Shown piece by piece: positions 13,401 through 24,285 of a DNA stretch of 64,000 nt (positions are counted from its first letter, which is position 1; each line of letters opens with the position of its first letter). The position numbers and the translations under genes were made by a program. This stretch comes from Mya arenaria. Its lineage: Eukaryota; Mollusca; Bivalvia; Myida; Myidae. The notes under the pieces were generated by a model. It searched no databases, was not told where the DNA came from, and saw only the letters and a program-made list of their open reading frames with translations. The stretch is from positions 16,213,205 through 16,277,204 of the forward strand of contig NC_069134.1 of the NCBI RefSeq assembly GCF_026914265.1, read 5' to 3'.

Positions 13401-16400
13401 AAGAAACGAAGTTCTCTGAAACTAGTTTATCCCCCAAGGAACGAAGTTGTCTGAAACTTGCTTATCCCCCAAGGAACCGGGAGAAACGAAGTTCTCTGAA
13501 ACTAGTTTATCCCCCAAGGAACGAAGTTGTCTAAAACTTGTTTATCCCCCCAAGGAACGAAGTTCTCTAAAATAAGTATATCCCCAAAGAAACGAAGTTC
13601 TCTAAAACTAGTTTATCCCCCAAGAAACGAAGTTGTCTGAAACTAGTTTATCCCCCAAGGAACGAAGTTCTCTGAAACTAGTTTATCCCCCCCTCCAAAG
13701 AAACGAAGTTGTCTGAAACTAGTTTATCCCCCCCCCCCCAAGAAACGAAGTTGTCTGAAACTAGTTTATCCCCCCCCCCCCAAGAAACGAAGTTGTCTGA
13801 AACTTGTTTATCCCCCCAAAGAAACGAAGTTGTCTGAAACTTGTTTATCCTCCCAAGAAACGAAGTTGTCTGAAACTAGTTTATCCCCCAAGGAACGAAG
13901 TTCTCTGAAACTAGTTTATCCCCCAAGGAACGAAGTTCTCTGAAACTAGTTTATCTCCCCCCCCCCCCCCCCCCCAAGAGACGAAGTTCTCTGAAACTAG
14001 TTTATCTCCCCCAAGAAACGAAGTTCTCTAAAACTAGTTTATCCCCCAAGAAACGAAGTTGTCTGAAACTAGTTTATCCCCCAAGGAACGAAGTTGTCTA
14101 AAACTAGTTTATCCCCCCAAGGAACGAAGTTCTCTAAAATAAGTATATCCCCAAAGAAACGAAGTTCTCTGAAACTAGTTTATCCCCCAAGGAACGAAGT
14201 TCTCTGAAACTAGTTTATCCCCCCCCCCCCCAAAGAGACGAGGTTCTCTGAAACTAGTTTATCTCCCCCAAGAAACGAAGTTCTCTGAAACTAGTTTATC
14301 CCCCCCAAGAAACGAAGTTCTCTGAAACTAGTTTATCCCCCAAGGAACGAAGTTGTCTGAAACTTGTTTATCCCCCAAGGAACGGGGAGAAACGAAGTTC
14401 TCTGAAACTAGTTTATCCCCCAAGGAACGAAGTTGTCTAAAACTTGTTTATCCCCCCAAGAAACGAAGTTGGCTGAAACTTCTTTATCCCCAAAGAAACG
14501 AAGTTCTCTAAAACTAGTTTATCCCCCAAGAAACGAAGTTGTCTGAAACTAGTTTATCCCCCAAGGAACGAAGTTCTCTGAAACTAGTTTATCCCCCCCC
14601 CCCCAAAGAAACGAAGTTGTCTGAAACTAGTTTATCCCCCCCCTCCCCAAGAAACGAAGTTGTCTGAAACTAGTTTATCCCCCCCCCCCCAAGAAACGAA
14701 GTTGTCTGAAACTAGTTTATCCCCCAAGGAACGAAGTTCTCTGAAACTAGTTTATCCCCCAAGGAACGAAGTTCTCTGAAACTAGTTTATCCCCCAAGGA
14801 ACGAAGTTGTCTGAAACTTGTTTATCCCCCAAGGAACGAAGTTTTCTGAAACTAGTTTATCCCCCAAAGAAACGAAGTTCTCTGAAACTAGTTTATCCCC
14901 CAAGGAACGAAGTTCTCTGAAACTAGTTTATCTCCCCCCCCCCCCCCCCCCCAAGAGACGAAGTTCTCTGAAAGTAGTTTATCTCCCCCAAGAAACGAAG
15001 TTCTCTGAAACTAGTTTATCCCCCAAGGAACGAAGTTCTCTGAAACTAGTTTATCCCCCAAGGAACGAAGTTGTCTGAAACTTGTTTATCTCCCCAAGAA
15101 ACGAAGTTGTCTGAAACTTGTTTATCCCCCCCAAGAAACGAAGTTGTCTGAAACTTGTTTATCCTCCCAAGAAACGAAGTTGTCTGAAACTAGTTTATCC
15201 CCCAAGGAACGAAGTTCTCTGAAACTAGTTTATCCCCCAAGGAACGAAATTCTCTGAAACTAGTTCATCTCCCCCCCCCCCCCCCCCAGAGACGAAGTTC
15301 TCTGAAACTAGTTTATCTCCCCCAAGAAACGAAGTTCTCTAAAACTAGTTTATCCCCCAAGAAACGAAGTTGTCTGAAACTAGTTTATCCCCGAAGGAAC
15401 GAAGTTGTCTAAAACTAGTTTATCCCCCAAGGAACGAAGTTCTCTAAAATAAGTATATCCCCAAAGAAACGAAGTTCTCTGAAACTAGTTTATCCCCCAA
15501 GGAACGACGTTCTCTGAAACTAGTTTATCCCCACCCCACCCAAAGAGACGAGGTTCTCTGAAACTAGTTCATCTCCCCCAAGAAACGAAGTTCTCTGAAA
15601 CTAGTGTATCCCCCCCAAGAAACGAAGTTCTCTGAAACTAGTTTATCCCCCAAGGAACGAAGTTGTCTGAAACTTGCTTATCCCCCAAGGAACCGGGAGA
15701 AACGAAGTTCTCTGAAACTAGTTTATCCCCCAAGGAACGAAGTTGTCTAAAACTTGTTTATCCCCCAAGGAACGAAGTTCTCTAAAATAAGTATATCCCC
15801 AAAGAAACGAAGTTCTCCAAAACTAGTTTATCCCCCAAGAAACGAAGTTGTCTGAAACTAGTTTATCCCCCAAGGAACGAAGTTCTCTGAAACTAGTTTA
15901 TCCCCCCCTCCAAAGAAACGAAGTTGTCTGAAACTAGTTTATCCCCCCCCCCCCCAAGAAACGAAGTTGTCTGAAACTAGTTTATCCCCCCCCCCAAGAA
16001 ACGAAGTTGTCTGAAACTTGTTTATCCCCCCCCCCAAGAAACGAAGTTCTCTGAAACTTGTTTATCCTCCCAAGAAACGAAGTTGTCTGAAACTAGTTTA
16101 TCCCCCAAGGAACGAAGTTCTCTGAAACTAGTTTATCCCCCAAGGAACGAAGTTCTCTGAAACTAGTTTATCCCCCCCCCAAGAGACGAAGTTCTCTGAA
16201 ACTAGTTTATCTCCCCCAAGAAACGGAGTTCTCTAAAACTAGTTTATCCCCCAAGAAACGAAGTTGTCTGAAACTAGTTTATCCCCCAAGGAACGAAGTT
16301 GTCTAAAACTAGTTTATCCCCCCAAGGAACGAAGTTCTCTAAAATAAGTATATCCCCAAAGAAACGAAGTTCTCTGAAACTAGTTTATCCCCCAAGGAAC

Positions 16401-19400
16401 GACGTTCTCTGAAACTAGTTTATCCCCCCCCCCCCCAAAGAGACGAGGTTCTCTGAAACAAGTTTATCTCCCCCAAGAAACGAAGTTTTCTGAAACTAGT
16501 TTATCCCCCCCCAAGAAACGAAGTTCTCTGAAACTAGTTTATCCCCCAAGGAACGAAGTTGTCTGAAACTTGTTTATCCCCCAAGGAACGGCGAGAAACG
16601 AAGTTCTCTGAAACTAGTTTATCCCGCAAGGAACGAAGTTGTCTAAAACTTGTTTATCCCCCCAAGAAACGAAGTTGGCTGAAACTTCTTTATCCCCAAA
16701 GAAACGAAGTTCTCTAAAACTAGTTTATCCCCCAAGAAACGAAGTTGTCTGAAACTAGTTTATCCCACAAGGAACGAAGTTCTCTGAAACTAGTTTATCC
16801 CCCCCCCCCAAAGAAACGAAGTTGTCTGAAACTAGTTTATCCCCCCCCCCCAAGAAACGAAGTTGTCTGAAACTAGTTTATCCCCCCCCAAGAAACGAAG
16901 TTGTCTGAAACTAGTTTATCCCCCAAGGAACGAAGTTCTCTGAAACTAGTTTATCCCCCAAGGAACGAAGTTCTCTGAAACTAGTTTATCCCCCAAGGAA
17001 CGAAGTTGTCTGAAACTTGTTTATCCCCCAAGGAACGAAGTTGTCTGAAACTAGTTTATCCCCCAAAGAAACGAAGTTCTTTGAAACTAGTTTATCCCCC
17101 AAGGAACGAAGTTGTCTAAAACTAGTTTATCCCCCCAAGGAACGAAGTTGGCTGAAACTTGTTTATCCCCCAAGAAACGAAGTTCTCTAAAATAAGTATA
17201 TCCCCAAAGAAACGAAGTTCTCTGAAACTAGTTTATCCCCCCAAGAAACGAAGTTGGCTGAAACTTGTTTATCCTCCCAAGAAACGAAGTTCTCTGAAAC
17301 TTGTTTATCCCCCAAGAAACGAAGTTCTCTGAAACTAGTTTATCCCCCCCAAAGGAACGAAGTTGTCTGAAACTAGTTTATCCCCCCCCCCCCCCAAGAA
17401 ACGAAGTTGTCTGAAACTAGTTTATCCCCAAAGAAACGAAGTTGTCTGAAATTGGTTTATGCCTCAAGGAACGAACTTTTCTGAAACTTGTTGATCCCCC
17501 CAAGGAACGAAGTTGACTGAAACTTGTTTATCCCCCAAGGAACGAAGTTGTCTGAAACTAGTTTATCCCCCCAAGGAACAAAGTTGACTTTAACTTGTTT
17601 ATCCCCCAAGGAACGAAGTTCTCTGAAACTAGTTAATCCCACAAGGAACGAAGTTCTCTGAAACTTGTTTATCCCCCAAAGGAACGAAGTTGTCTGAAAC
17701 TAGTTTATCCCCCAAGGAACGAAGTTCTCTGAAATTAGTTTATCCCACAAGGAACTAACTTTTCTGAAACTTGTTGATCCCTCCAAGGAACGAAGTTGAC
17801 TGAAACTTGTTTATCCCCCAAGGAACGAAGTTGTCTGAAACTAGTTTATCCCCCCAAGGAACGAAGTTGACTGAAACTTATTTATCCCCCCAAGGAACGA
17901 AGTTCTCTGAAACTAGTTTATCCCCCCAAGGAACGAAGTTGTCTGAAACTTGTTTATTCCCCCAAGGAACGAAGTTGTCTGAAACTAGTTTATCCCCCCA
18001 AGGAACGAAGTTGACAGAAACTTGTTAACCATCAAGGAACGAACACCAAAGTACGAGGTTCTCTGGAAATAGTTTACCACCAAGGGAAGTAGTTCTCTGA
18101 AAATAGTTTACCGCCAAGGGAAGTAGTTCTTTGAAACTAGTTTTCCACCAAGGAACGAACACCAAGGCACGAAATGCTCTGAAACTACTATACCGCCAAG
18201 GATCTTCTATTGTACTTTGGTTCATTTATCTATACAGTTACTTTGGTTCAATTATCTATACAGTTACTTTGGTTTATTTATCTATACGTTACTTTGGTTC
18301 ATTTATCTATACAGTTACTTTGGTTTATTTATCTATACAGTTACTTTGGTTTATTTATCTATACAGTTACTTTGGGTCATTTGTCTACACAGTTTCTTTG
18401 GGTCATTTGTCTATATAGTTACTTTGGTTTATTTATATATACAGTTACTTTGGTTCATTTATCTATACAGTAACTTTGGTTCATTTATACATACAGTTAC
18501 TTTGGTTCATTTATATATACAGTTACTTTGGTTCATTTATCTATACAGTTACTTTGGTTCATTTATATATACAGTTACTTTGGTTCATTTATATATACAG
18601 TTACTTTGGTTCATTTATCTATACAGTTACTTTGGTTCATTTATATATACAGTTACTTTGGTTCATTTATCTATACAGTAACTTTGGTTCATTTATACAT
18701 ACAGTTACTTTGGTTCATTTATATATACAGTTACTTTGGTTTATTTATCTATACAGTTACTTTGGTTTATTTATCTATACAGTTACTTTGGTTTATTTAT
18801 CTATACAGTTACTTTGGGTCATTTGTCTACACAGTTTCTTTGGGTCATTTGTCTATATAGTTACTTTGGTTTATTTATATATACAGTTACTTTGGTTCAT
18901 TTATCTATACAGTAACTTTGGTTCATTTATACATACAGTTACTTTTGTTCATTTATAATTTTATATATACAGTTACTTTGGTTCATTTATCTATACAGTT
19001 ACTTTGGTTCATTTATCTATACAGTTACTTTGGTTCATTTATATATACAGTTACTTTGGTTTATTTATATATACAGTTACTTTGGTTCATTTATCTATAC
19101 AGTTACTTTGGTTCATTTATCTATACAGTTACTTTGGTTCATTTATATATACAGTTACTTTGGTTCATTTATATATACAGTTACTTTGGTTCATTTATAC
19201 ATACAGTTACTTTGGTTCATTTATCTATACAGTTACTTTGGTTCATTTATCTATACAGTAACTTTGGTTCATTTATCTATACAGTTACTTTGGTTCATTT
19301 ATCTATACAGTTACTTTGGTTCATTTATACATACAGTTACTTTGGTTCATTTATACATACAGTTACTTTGGTTCATTTATAATTTTATATATACAGTTAC

Positions 19401-22400
19401 TTTGGTTCATTTATCTATACAGTTACTTTGGTTCATTTATACATACAGTTACTTTGGTTCATTTATAATTTTATATATACAGTTACTTTGGTTCATTTAT
19501 CTATACAGTTACTTTGGTTCATTTATCTATACAGTTACTTTGGTTCATTTATCTATACAGTTACTTTGGTTCATTTATCTATACAGTAACTTTGGTTCAT
19601 TTATACATACAGTTACTTTGGTTCATTTATAATTTTATATATACAGTTACTTTGGTTCATTTATCTATACAGTAACTTTGGTTCATTTATCTATACAGTT
19701 ACTTTGGTTCATTTATATATACAGTTACTTTGGTTCATTTATCTATACAGTTACTTTGGTTCATTTATCTATACAGTAACTTTGGTTCATTTATACATAC
19801 AGTTACTTTGGTTCATTTATAATTTTATTTATACAGTTACTTTGGTTCATTTATCTATACAGTTACTTTGGTTCATTTATATATACAGTTACTTTGGTTC
19901 ATTTATACATACAGTTACTTTGGTTCATTTATATATACCGTTACTTTGGTATACAGTTTATGCCATTAAATCGTGTTAATACCACATTGTATCGCATGAC
20001 CACATTTTCTGTTCATGTTACTTAAACCATTTATATAAATAACGATACATTTTGCATGTTTAACTTAACATATGTATTATTGTAACAACCACTTCCATGA
20101 CGATACTTACACTATTTGAACACTATTTTAACCAAACATTAATTAACTTCCTTCAATCGCTAAATTCTCAAAAAGCCATGATAGAATGTAACAATGTTTG
20201 GACTCTATTTTTGTATATTCCGTTGCCATGGTTCCCAGGGTACTGTGTTGGGGCAGGGCGAGAAGCTGGATCTGGATACCACTGCCAAAAAGCTCAGGAA
20301 GGCAATGAAGGGCTTAGGTACGTGAATCGTTTTGGATTAAGACTAATACTAGTATATAGTTCTTTTTGGTAATAAAACCCTTAGATTGGGCCGTCTTTCC
20401 TCGTCTTCACCGGTACAGTGATGGGTCATAGAGAAAATTAGAGGGAGAGGGGTGGATCTGAAGGCAACCATTCACAACTCGGAAGGCCACTTTTCTGTAC
20501 TTATATCATTTGTATTGTTTTGGTTCTTACCTTAAATAAAAGTAGTCAAATGTTAAAACACATCCTACAGGAACGGACGAGAAATCGATCATCGAGGTGC
20601 TCAGTTCCCATACAAACAACGAACTACAGCTTGTGAAAGATTTCTACAAGACATGCTACGGCCGGGTAGCTATTTTTCATTACATTATTTACCGCCACAT
20701 AAAGTATTATTGTAGCTACAACAAGCTCTTATCTTTCGATTCGGACAATCTTCCTTTATTAATAACAACGGTACAAATCGATTGTCTTTGAAAACACAAC
20801 CTCTGTATGAAATAAAAGCATGTATCCTTCTAAGCACAGAAAACCGATCATGTTTTATAAAAAACAATATTTGCATTCACACTCGACACATCTTTTAAGG
20901 CAAATATTTGTTTTGCTTTTAACTTAGGAAATATTTTGTTTGCAATTACACCATTTATTTGTACATTATTCGACGTACCTTTAAAAGCATTAATACAACA
21001 AACCTAAATACCAACCATGGTGGTTTCCTTCACAAACAAATTCACCATGTTCCAGATTCTGGGCGAGGATTTCCAGAGTGAATTAAGTGGGCACTTCGAA
21101 AAGCTGTGTCTCTACTTACTCCTGCCAAGGCCGCATTTTCAGGCTTACTGTCTTCATCAGGCAATGGAGGTGAGACACTTACTCCTACCAAGGCCGCATT
21201 TTCAGGCTTATACTGTCTTCATCAGGCAATGGAGGTGAGATACTTACCCTTACCTTACTCCTACGAAGGCCCCATTTTCAGGCTTACGGTCTTCATCAGA
21301 AAATGGAGATAATATACTTACCCTTACCATACTCCTACCAAGGCCACATTTTCAGGCTAACTGTCTTCATAAGGCAATAGAGGTGAGATACTTACTCCTG
21401 CCAAGGCCACATTTTCAGGCTTATACTGTCTTCACCAGGCTATGGAGGTGAGATACTTACTCCTGCCAAGGCCACATTTTCAGGCTAACTGTCTTCACCA
21501 GGCTATGGAGGTGAGATACTTACTCCTGCCAAGGCCACATTTTCAGGCTTATACTGTCTTCACCAGACTATGCGGGTTAGATATATATACAGTAACCAAA
21601 TTTCCAAAGATGACAGTTAAAACATTAGGTTTTGTATGAAGTTCTTGTCATGAAAGCTAACTTTTTTGAATCACCGTTTTATTGGTAGAAACCATTTGTG
21701 GTGGAGGCAATGAGAAAACACCACTATAGTTTGTTCGTAATAAATCTAAAGGTAATGTGAACTGTTTTCATTTTAATTTTGTCAGGGTGTCGGGACAGAT
21801 GAAACAACTCTTGTTGAAATACTCTGTACCCGCAACAACCAGGAAATTGGGGAAATAAAAAAGGCCTATAAAGAAAGTTAGTATAAAAAAATGCTCACCA
21901 TTATTGTTATAGACAGATGATTTATGTGCATGCAAGTATCTTTATGAGCGTATGACTTCAAAATAGTTTTCCGGCTGTTTACTGTTGTAACATTCGATTA
22001 GATATTAAATATGAGGTATTTTTTTAATGATTACAGTTTATATATGACCACTGACATGCGTTACGGCTCGGATTTGTTACCATGATCATTAACTTCAGGA
22101 TTTAAGTGTGACCTTGAAAAGGACATTGTGGGTGATACGAGCGGCCACTTGCGCCGCGTGCTGGTCAGTATTGTCCAGGGCAGCCGGAGCGAGGAACAGA
22201 TCTTAGACCAGCAGCTCGTGCAGAAAGACGTTAAGGACCTTCTCAAGGTCAGTATACGGTAACCACTATAACATAAGAACGATATGTCATTGTGAAAACA
22301 AGTCAAATTCCGATGATATGGCACGATGGTCACGGTTGTTTTCAGATCGGTGAAATGTCGGCATTTTTCTGAAGCACGCCATGCCTCCAGGTCTCCCGAC

Positions 22401-24285
22401 CCTACACGATGAATCAGGGCGACATCGACGAATAATGTCACTATATTTAATTATATCCACACAGGCTGGTGTTAAGATAGTGGGGACGGATGAGTCCGCG
22501 TTCAATCGGATCCTGGTGTCGCGGAGCGTTCCGCATCTGCAAGAGGTGTTCAAGGGTTACAAGGAGAAGGACCAGCAAGACATCATAGCCGCCATCAAAT
22601 CCGAGACTAGTGGCTCCGTCAGAGACGCCTACCTCGCCATAGGTGGGTTCGTTTTATCTTAATGTCGTTTTACATCAGTTCGGGTCTGTTTCATCATTAA
22701 TTTATGAGCAAATTGTTAACCTTTTATCGTCCAAACATCAATATCCGCAGTATCAAGCAGTTGATTGTATATAATATCCTCAAAGACGTAATACCCTCCA
22801 AATTTAGATGGTTTATAGGTACAGATCAAACTAGATTTAGATCATTCCTACCGATGTGCATGTGTACTTTATTTTAGTTCGTTATGTGGTAGACCCGTTG
22901 GAATATTTCGCTGAATGCTTCTACGATTCCTTGAAAGGCGCTGGAACAAAAGATGAACGCCTGATGCAGCTTGTTGTTAACCACTGCGAGGTATCAGACA
23001 CTCTTTTCGTATACATGTATGAAACGTAAAACTTTTCTTAAGCGACGGCTTCGTCGAGTCCTATAATTGGTTACATCGGCGACGGTCGGTGTTTAAACTT
23101 ATAAGCCTCAGCAAAAGCGTATTATATCACTGACCTGCCCGTTTCCCTGTTGTTCAAGGGGCTTAATTCCAAGCTATGATTTTTAGCCATGATTGTGAGA
23201 CTTCCTTTAAGTTAAGTGTAAGCGAAGATGCGTACCAGGGCACGGGACACTTGACCGTAAAGTCGGCAGCTGATGGAGCCATCGCGTTTCAAAAAATCAA
23301 TATAGGCGTTGGTAGATGGTTGACTTTTTAAGACTGAACAGACTGCGTACAAATGTCCATGATTATATCTTTAACAATTTAAAGTGCTCAGACGGTTTCG
23401 TCCAACTATTGCCTTTGCTCCAATGCTCAGACGGTTTCAAACTATTGCCTTTGCTCCAATGCTCAGACGGCTTCCAGATATTGCCTTTGCTCCAATGCTC
23501 AGGAAGCTTCCAGATATTGCCTTTGCTCCAATGCTCAGGCGGCTTCCAGATATTGCCTTTGCTCCAATGCTCAGGCGGCTTCCAGATATTGCCTTTGCTC
23601 CAATGCTCAGGCGGCTTCCAGATATTGCCTTTGTTCCAATGCTAAGGCGGCTTCCAGATATTGCCTTTGCTCCAATGCTCAGGCGGCTTCCAGATATTGC
23701 CTTTGCTCCAATGCTCAGGCGGCTTCCATATATTGCCTTTGTTCCAATGCTCAGGCGGCTTCCAGATATTGCCTTTGTTCCAATGCTCAGGCGGCTTCCA
23801 GATATTGCCTTTGCTCCAATGCTCAGACGGTTTCAAACTATTGCCTTTGTTCCAATGCTCAGGCGGCTTCCAGATATTGCCTTTGCTCCAATGCTCAGAC
23901 GGTTTCAAACTATTGCCTTTGTTCCAATGCTCAGGCGGCTTCCAGATATTGCCTTTGTTCCAATGCTCAGACGGTTTCAAACTATTGCCTTTGTTCCAAT
24001 GCTCAGGCGGCTTCCAGATATTGCCTTTGTTCCAATGCTCAGGCGGCTTCCAGATATTGCCTTTGTTCACGCATACTTTGAACATTCCAGATAGACCTGA
24101 AGGACATTGCGGACACATACTTGCAGAGATACAAGGTCGGGTTACCATGTGCCATACAAGAGGACACGAGCGGAGACTACCGCAAGATGCTCATGAGACT
24201 GACCAATGTCTACCTCGTCCAGGCGCCTTCTACACTGCATGACTATGTGGTTCAACCTGGCACTGAACAACAGGCTGTCGCATAG
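4492..24285 (+). CDS. Annexin, four-repeat calcium/phospholipid-binding protein
   Basis: Annexins bind acidic phospholipids through calcium at membranes. Coding exons: 4492-4512 (proposed), 20239-20317, 20571-20665, 21056-21169, 21786-21876, 22099-22247, 22465-22642, 22878-22990 and 24091-24285; all phases match and all sites are GT/AG. The product is about 344 residues with four repeats. Repeat starts show the calcium-loop signature: [25 protein letters not shown] and KGAGTKDE. The acidic cap residues follow in SELSG, GDTSG, SETSG and EDTSG. Repeat 3 has IVGT instead of the usual GxGT. The proposed first exon encodes MALRYYQ before a perfect GTAAGT donor; joined to the next exon it gives [10 protein letters not shown], like the YQGTV start of other annexins, but this join crosses 15.7 kb of satellite DNA and needs RNA support. 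AATAAA lies at 24708. The subfamily is not assigned. Confidence 0.92.
4720..18200. repeat. Satellite array A, ~35-bp monomer, about 380 copies
   Basis: The unit has a core GAACGAAGTTCTCTGAAA followed by CTAGTTTATCCCCC and AAG. It is usually 35 bp, with length variation from a C-run of 5 to about 20. Two subtypes occur: TTTACCGCC units (34 bp, more diverged) at both ends, about 4815-5630 and 18010-18190, and TTTATCCCCC units in the middle. A patch of the end type recurs inside at about 9660-10040. Higher-order structure is visible: a variant unit with an embedded GGGAGAAACG recurs at 6559, 7521, 8411, 9237, 10843, 11703, 12617, 13477, 14384, 15695 and 16589. That spacing is often about 860-910 bp, with an exact 1774-bp period between 10843/12617 and 11703/13477. 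Open frames through the array are chance products of repeat structure. Confidence 0.97.
9640..11130. repeat. Internal duplication of the left part of satellite A
   Basis: This segment repeats the order of rare variants seen at about 5218-6700. Shared markers are the CTAAGTTACCGCCAACAAAG unit (near 5270 and 9694, 4424 bp apart), the truncated unit TACTTATTTACGTTCTC (near 5465 and 9889), and the later GGGGAGAAACG unit (6559 and 10843). Small spacing differences come from C-run length and unit gain or loss. The order of variants is best explained by a single block duplication of about 1.5 kb or more rather than by independent mutation. Confidence 0.8.
18213..19965. repeat. Satellite array B, 26-bp monomer, about 67 copies
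   Basis: The unit is ACTTTGGTTCATTTATC followed by TATACAGTT, 26 bp, with variants TATATACAG, ACATACAG and ACAGTAAC. An occasional longer form carries an extra ATTTATAATTTTA. It abuts satellite A with only about a dozen bases between them. A block containing GGGTCATTTGTCTACAC occurs near 18373 and again near 18813, about 440 bp apart, showing block duplication here too. Because 26 is not a multiple of three and the unit has no stop in this direction, all three forward frames stay open. The resulting [16 protein letters not shown] peptides are not evidence of a gene. Confidence 0.97.
19966..20238 (+). other. annexin intron: End of annexin intron 1
   Basis: Unique AT-rich sequence between satellite B and the acceptor TTCCCAG at 20232-20238. 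No exon is supportable here; the short open frame starting at 20097 runs across the splice acceptor and is not accepted as coding. Confidence 0.5.
21115..21585 (+). repeat. Tandem copies of annexin exon end plus splice donor (~65 bp x 7)
   Basis: The unit begins ACTTACTCCTGCCAAGG, continues through TTTTCAGGCTTACTGTCTTC and ends ATGGAG|GTGAGA. The first copy is the real 3' end of the annexin exon at 21056-21169 with its donor. Six further copies follow in the intron, with lengths of about 63-73 bp from small insertions. Copies 2, 5 and 6 keep a perfect ATGGAG|GTGAGA junction; copy 4 has ATAGAG|GTGAGA, copy 3 has lost the GT and copy 7 reads GCGG|GTTAGA. The intron therefore contains several intact decoy donors, some reachable in frame and some shifted by a 2-bp insertion (CTTATACTG versus CTTACTG). 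Confidence 0.92.
23384..24066 (+). repeat. 36-bp minisatellite in annexin last intron, about 19 copies
   Basis: The unit contains CTCCAATGCTCAGGCGGC, TTCCAGATATTGCC and TTTG, 36 bp. The main alternation is CAGACGGTTTCAAACTATTG versus CAGGCGGCTTCCAGATATTG, so there are two interspersed variants. It ends about 25 bp before the acceptor of the last annexin exon (ACATTCCAG at 24090). The array is open in several frames on both strands because its length is a multiple of three. It is intronic: the flanking exons join in phase to give [14 protein letters not shown], a normal annexin junction. Confidence 0.95.

Noticed and set aside
5401-15078. Open frames with repeated [18 protein letters not shown] peptides, as a secreted or structural repeat protein
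   Set aside because: They are short, change frame with each C-run length change, lack a common start and stop, and follow the 35-bp satellite unit; nothing indicates translation.
4800-18000. Heat-shock elements in satellite A (GAA..TTC..GAA)
   Set aside because: The unit has GAAGTTCTCTGAA, but spacings are 1 and 3 bases instead of 2 and 2, so it does not match the heat-shock factor consensus.
4720-18200. CRISPR-like array
   Set aside because: Units are contiguous with no unique spacers and the context is a eukaryotic gene; it is a satellite.
18131-19979. Overlapping frames rich in [17 protein letters not shown], as membrane proteins
   Set aside because: All three forward frames are open because a stop-free 26-bp unit is repeated; hydrophobicity reflects T-rich DNA.
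22061-22553. Minus-strand frames opposite annexin exons
   Set aside because: Shadows of the plus-strand annexin exons; no protein similarity and no splice logic.
23316-24242. Frames on both strands with [12 protein letters not shown] or [12 protein letters not shown] repeats
   Set aside because: Produced by the 36-bp minisatellite in an annexin intron; flanking exons join in phase around it.
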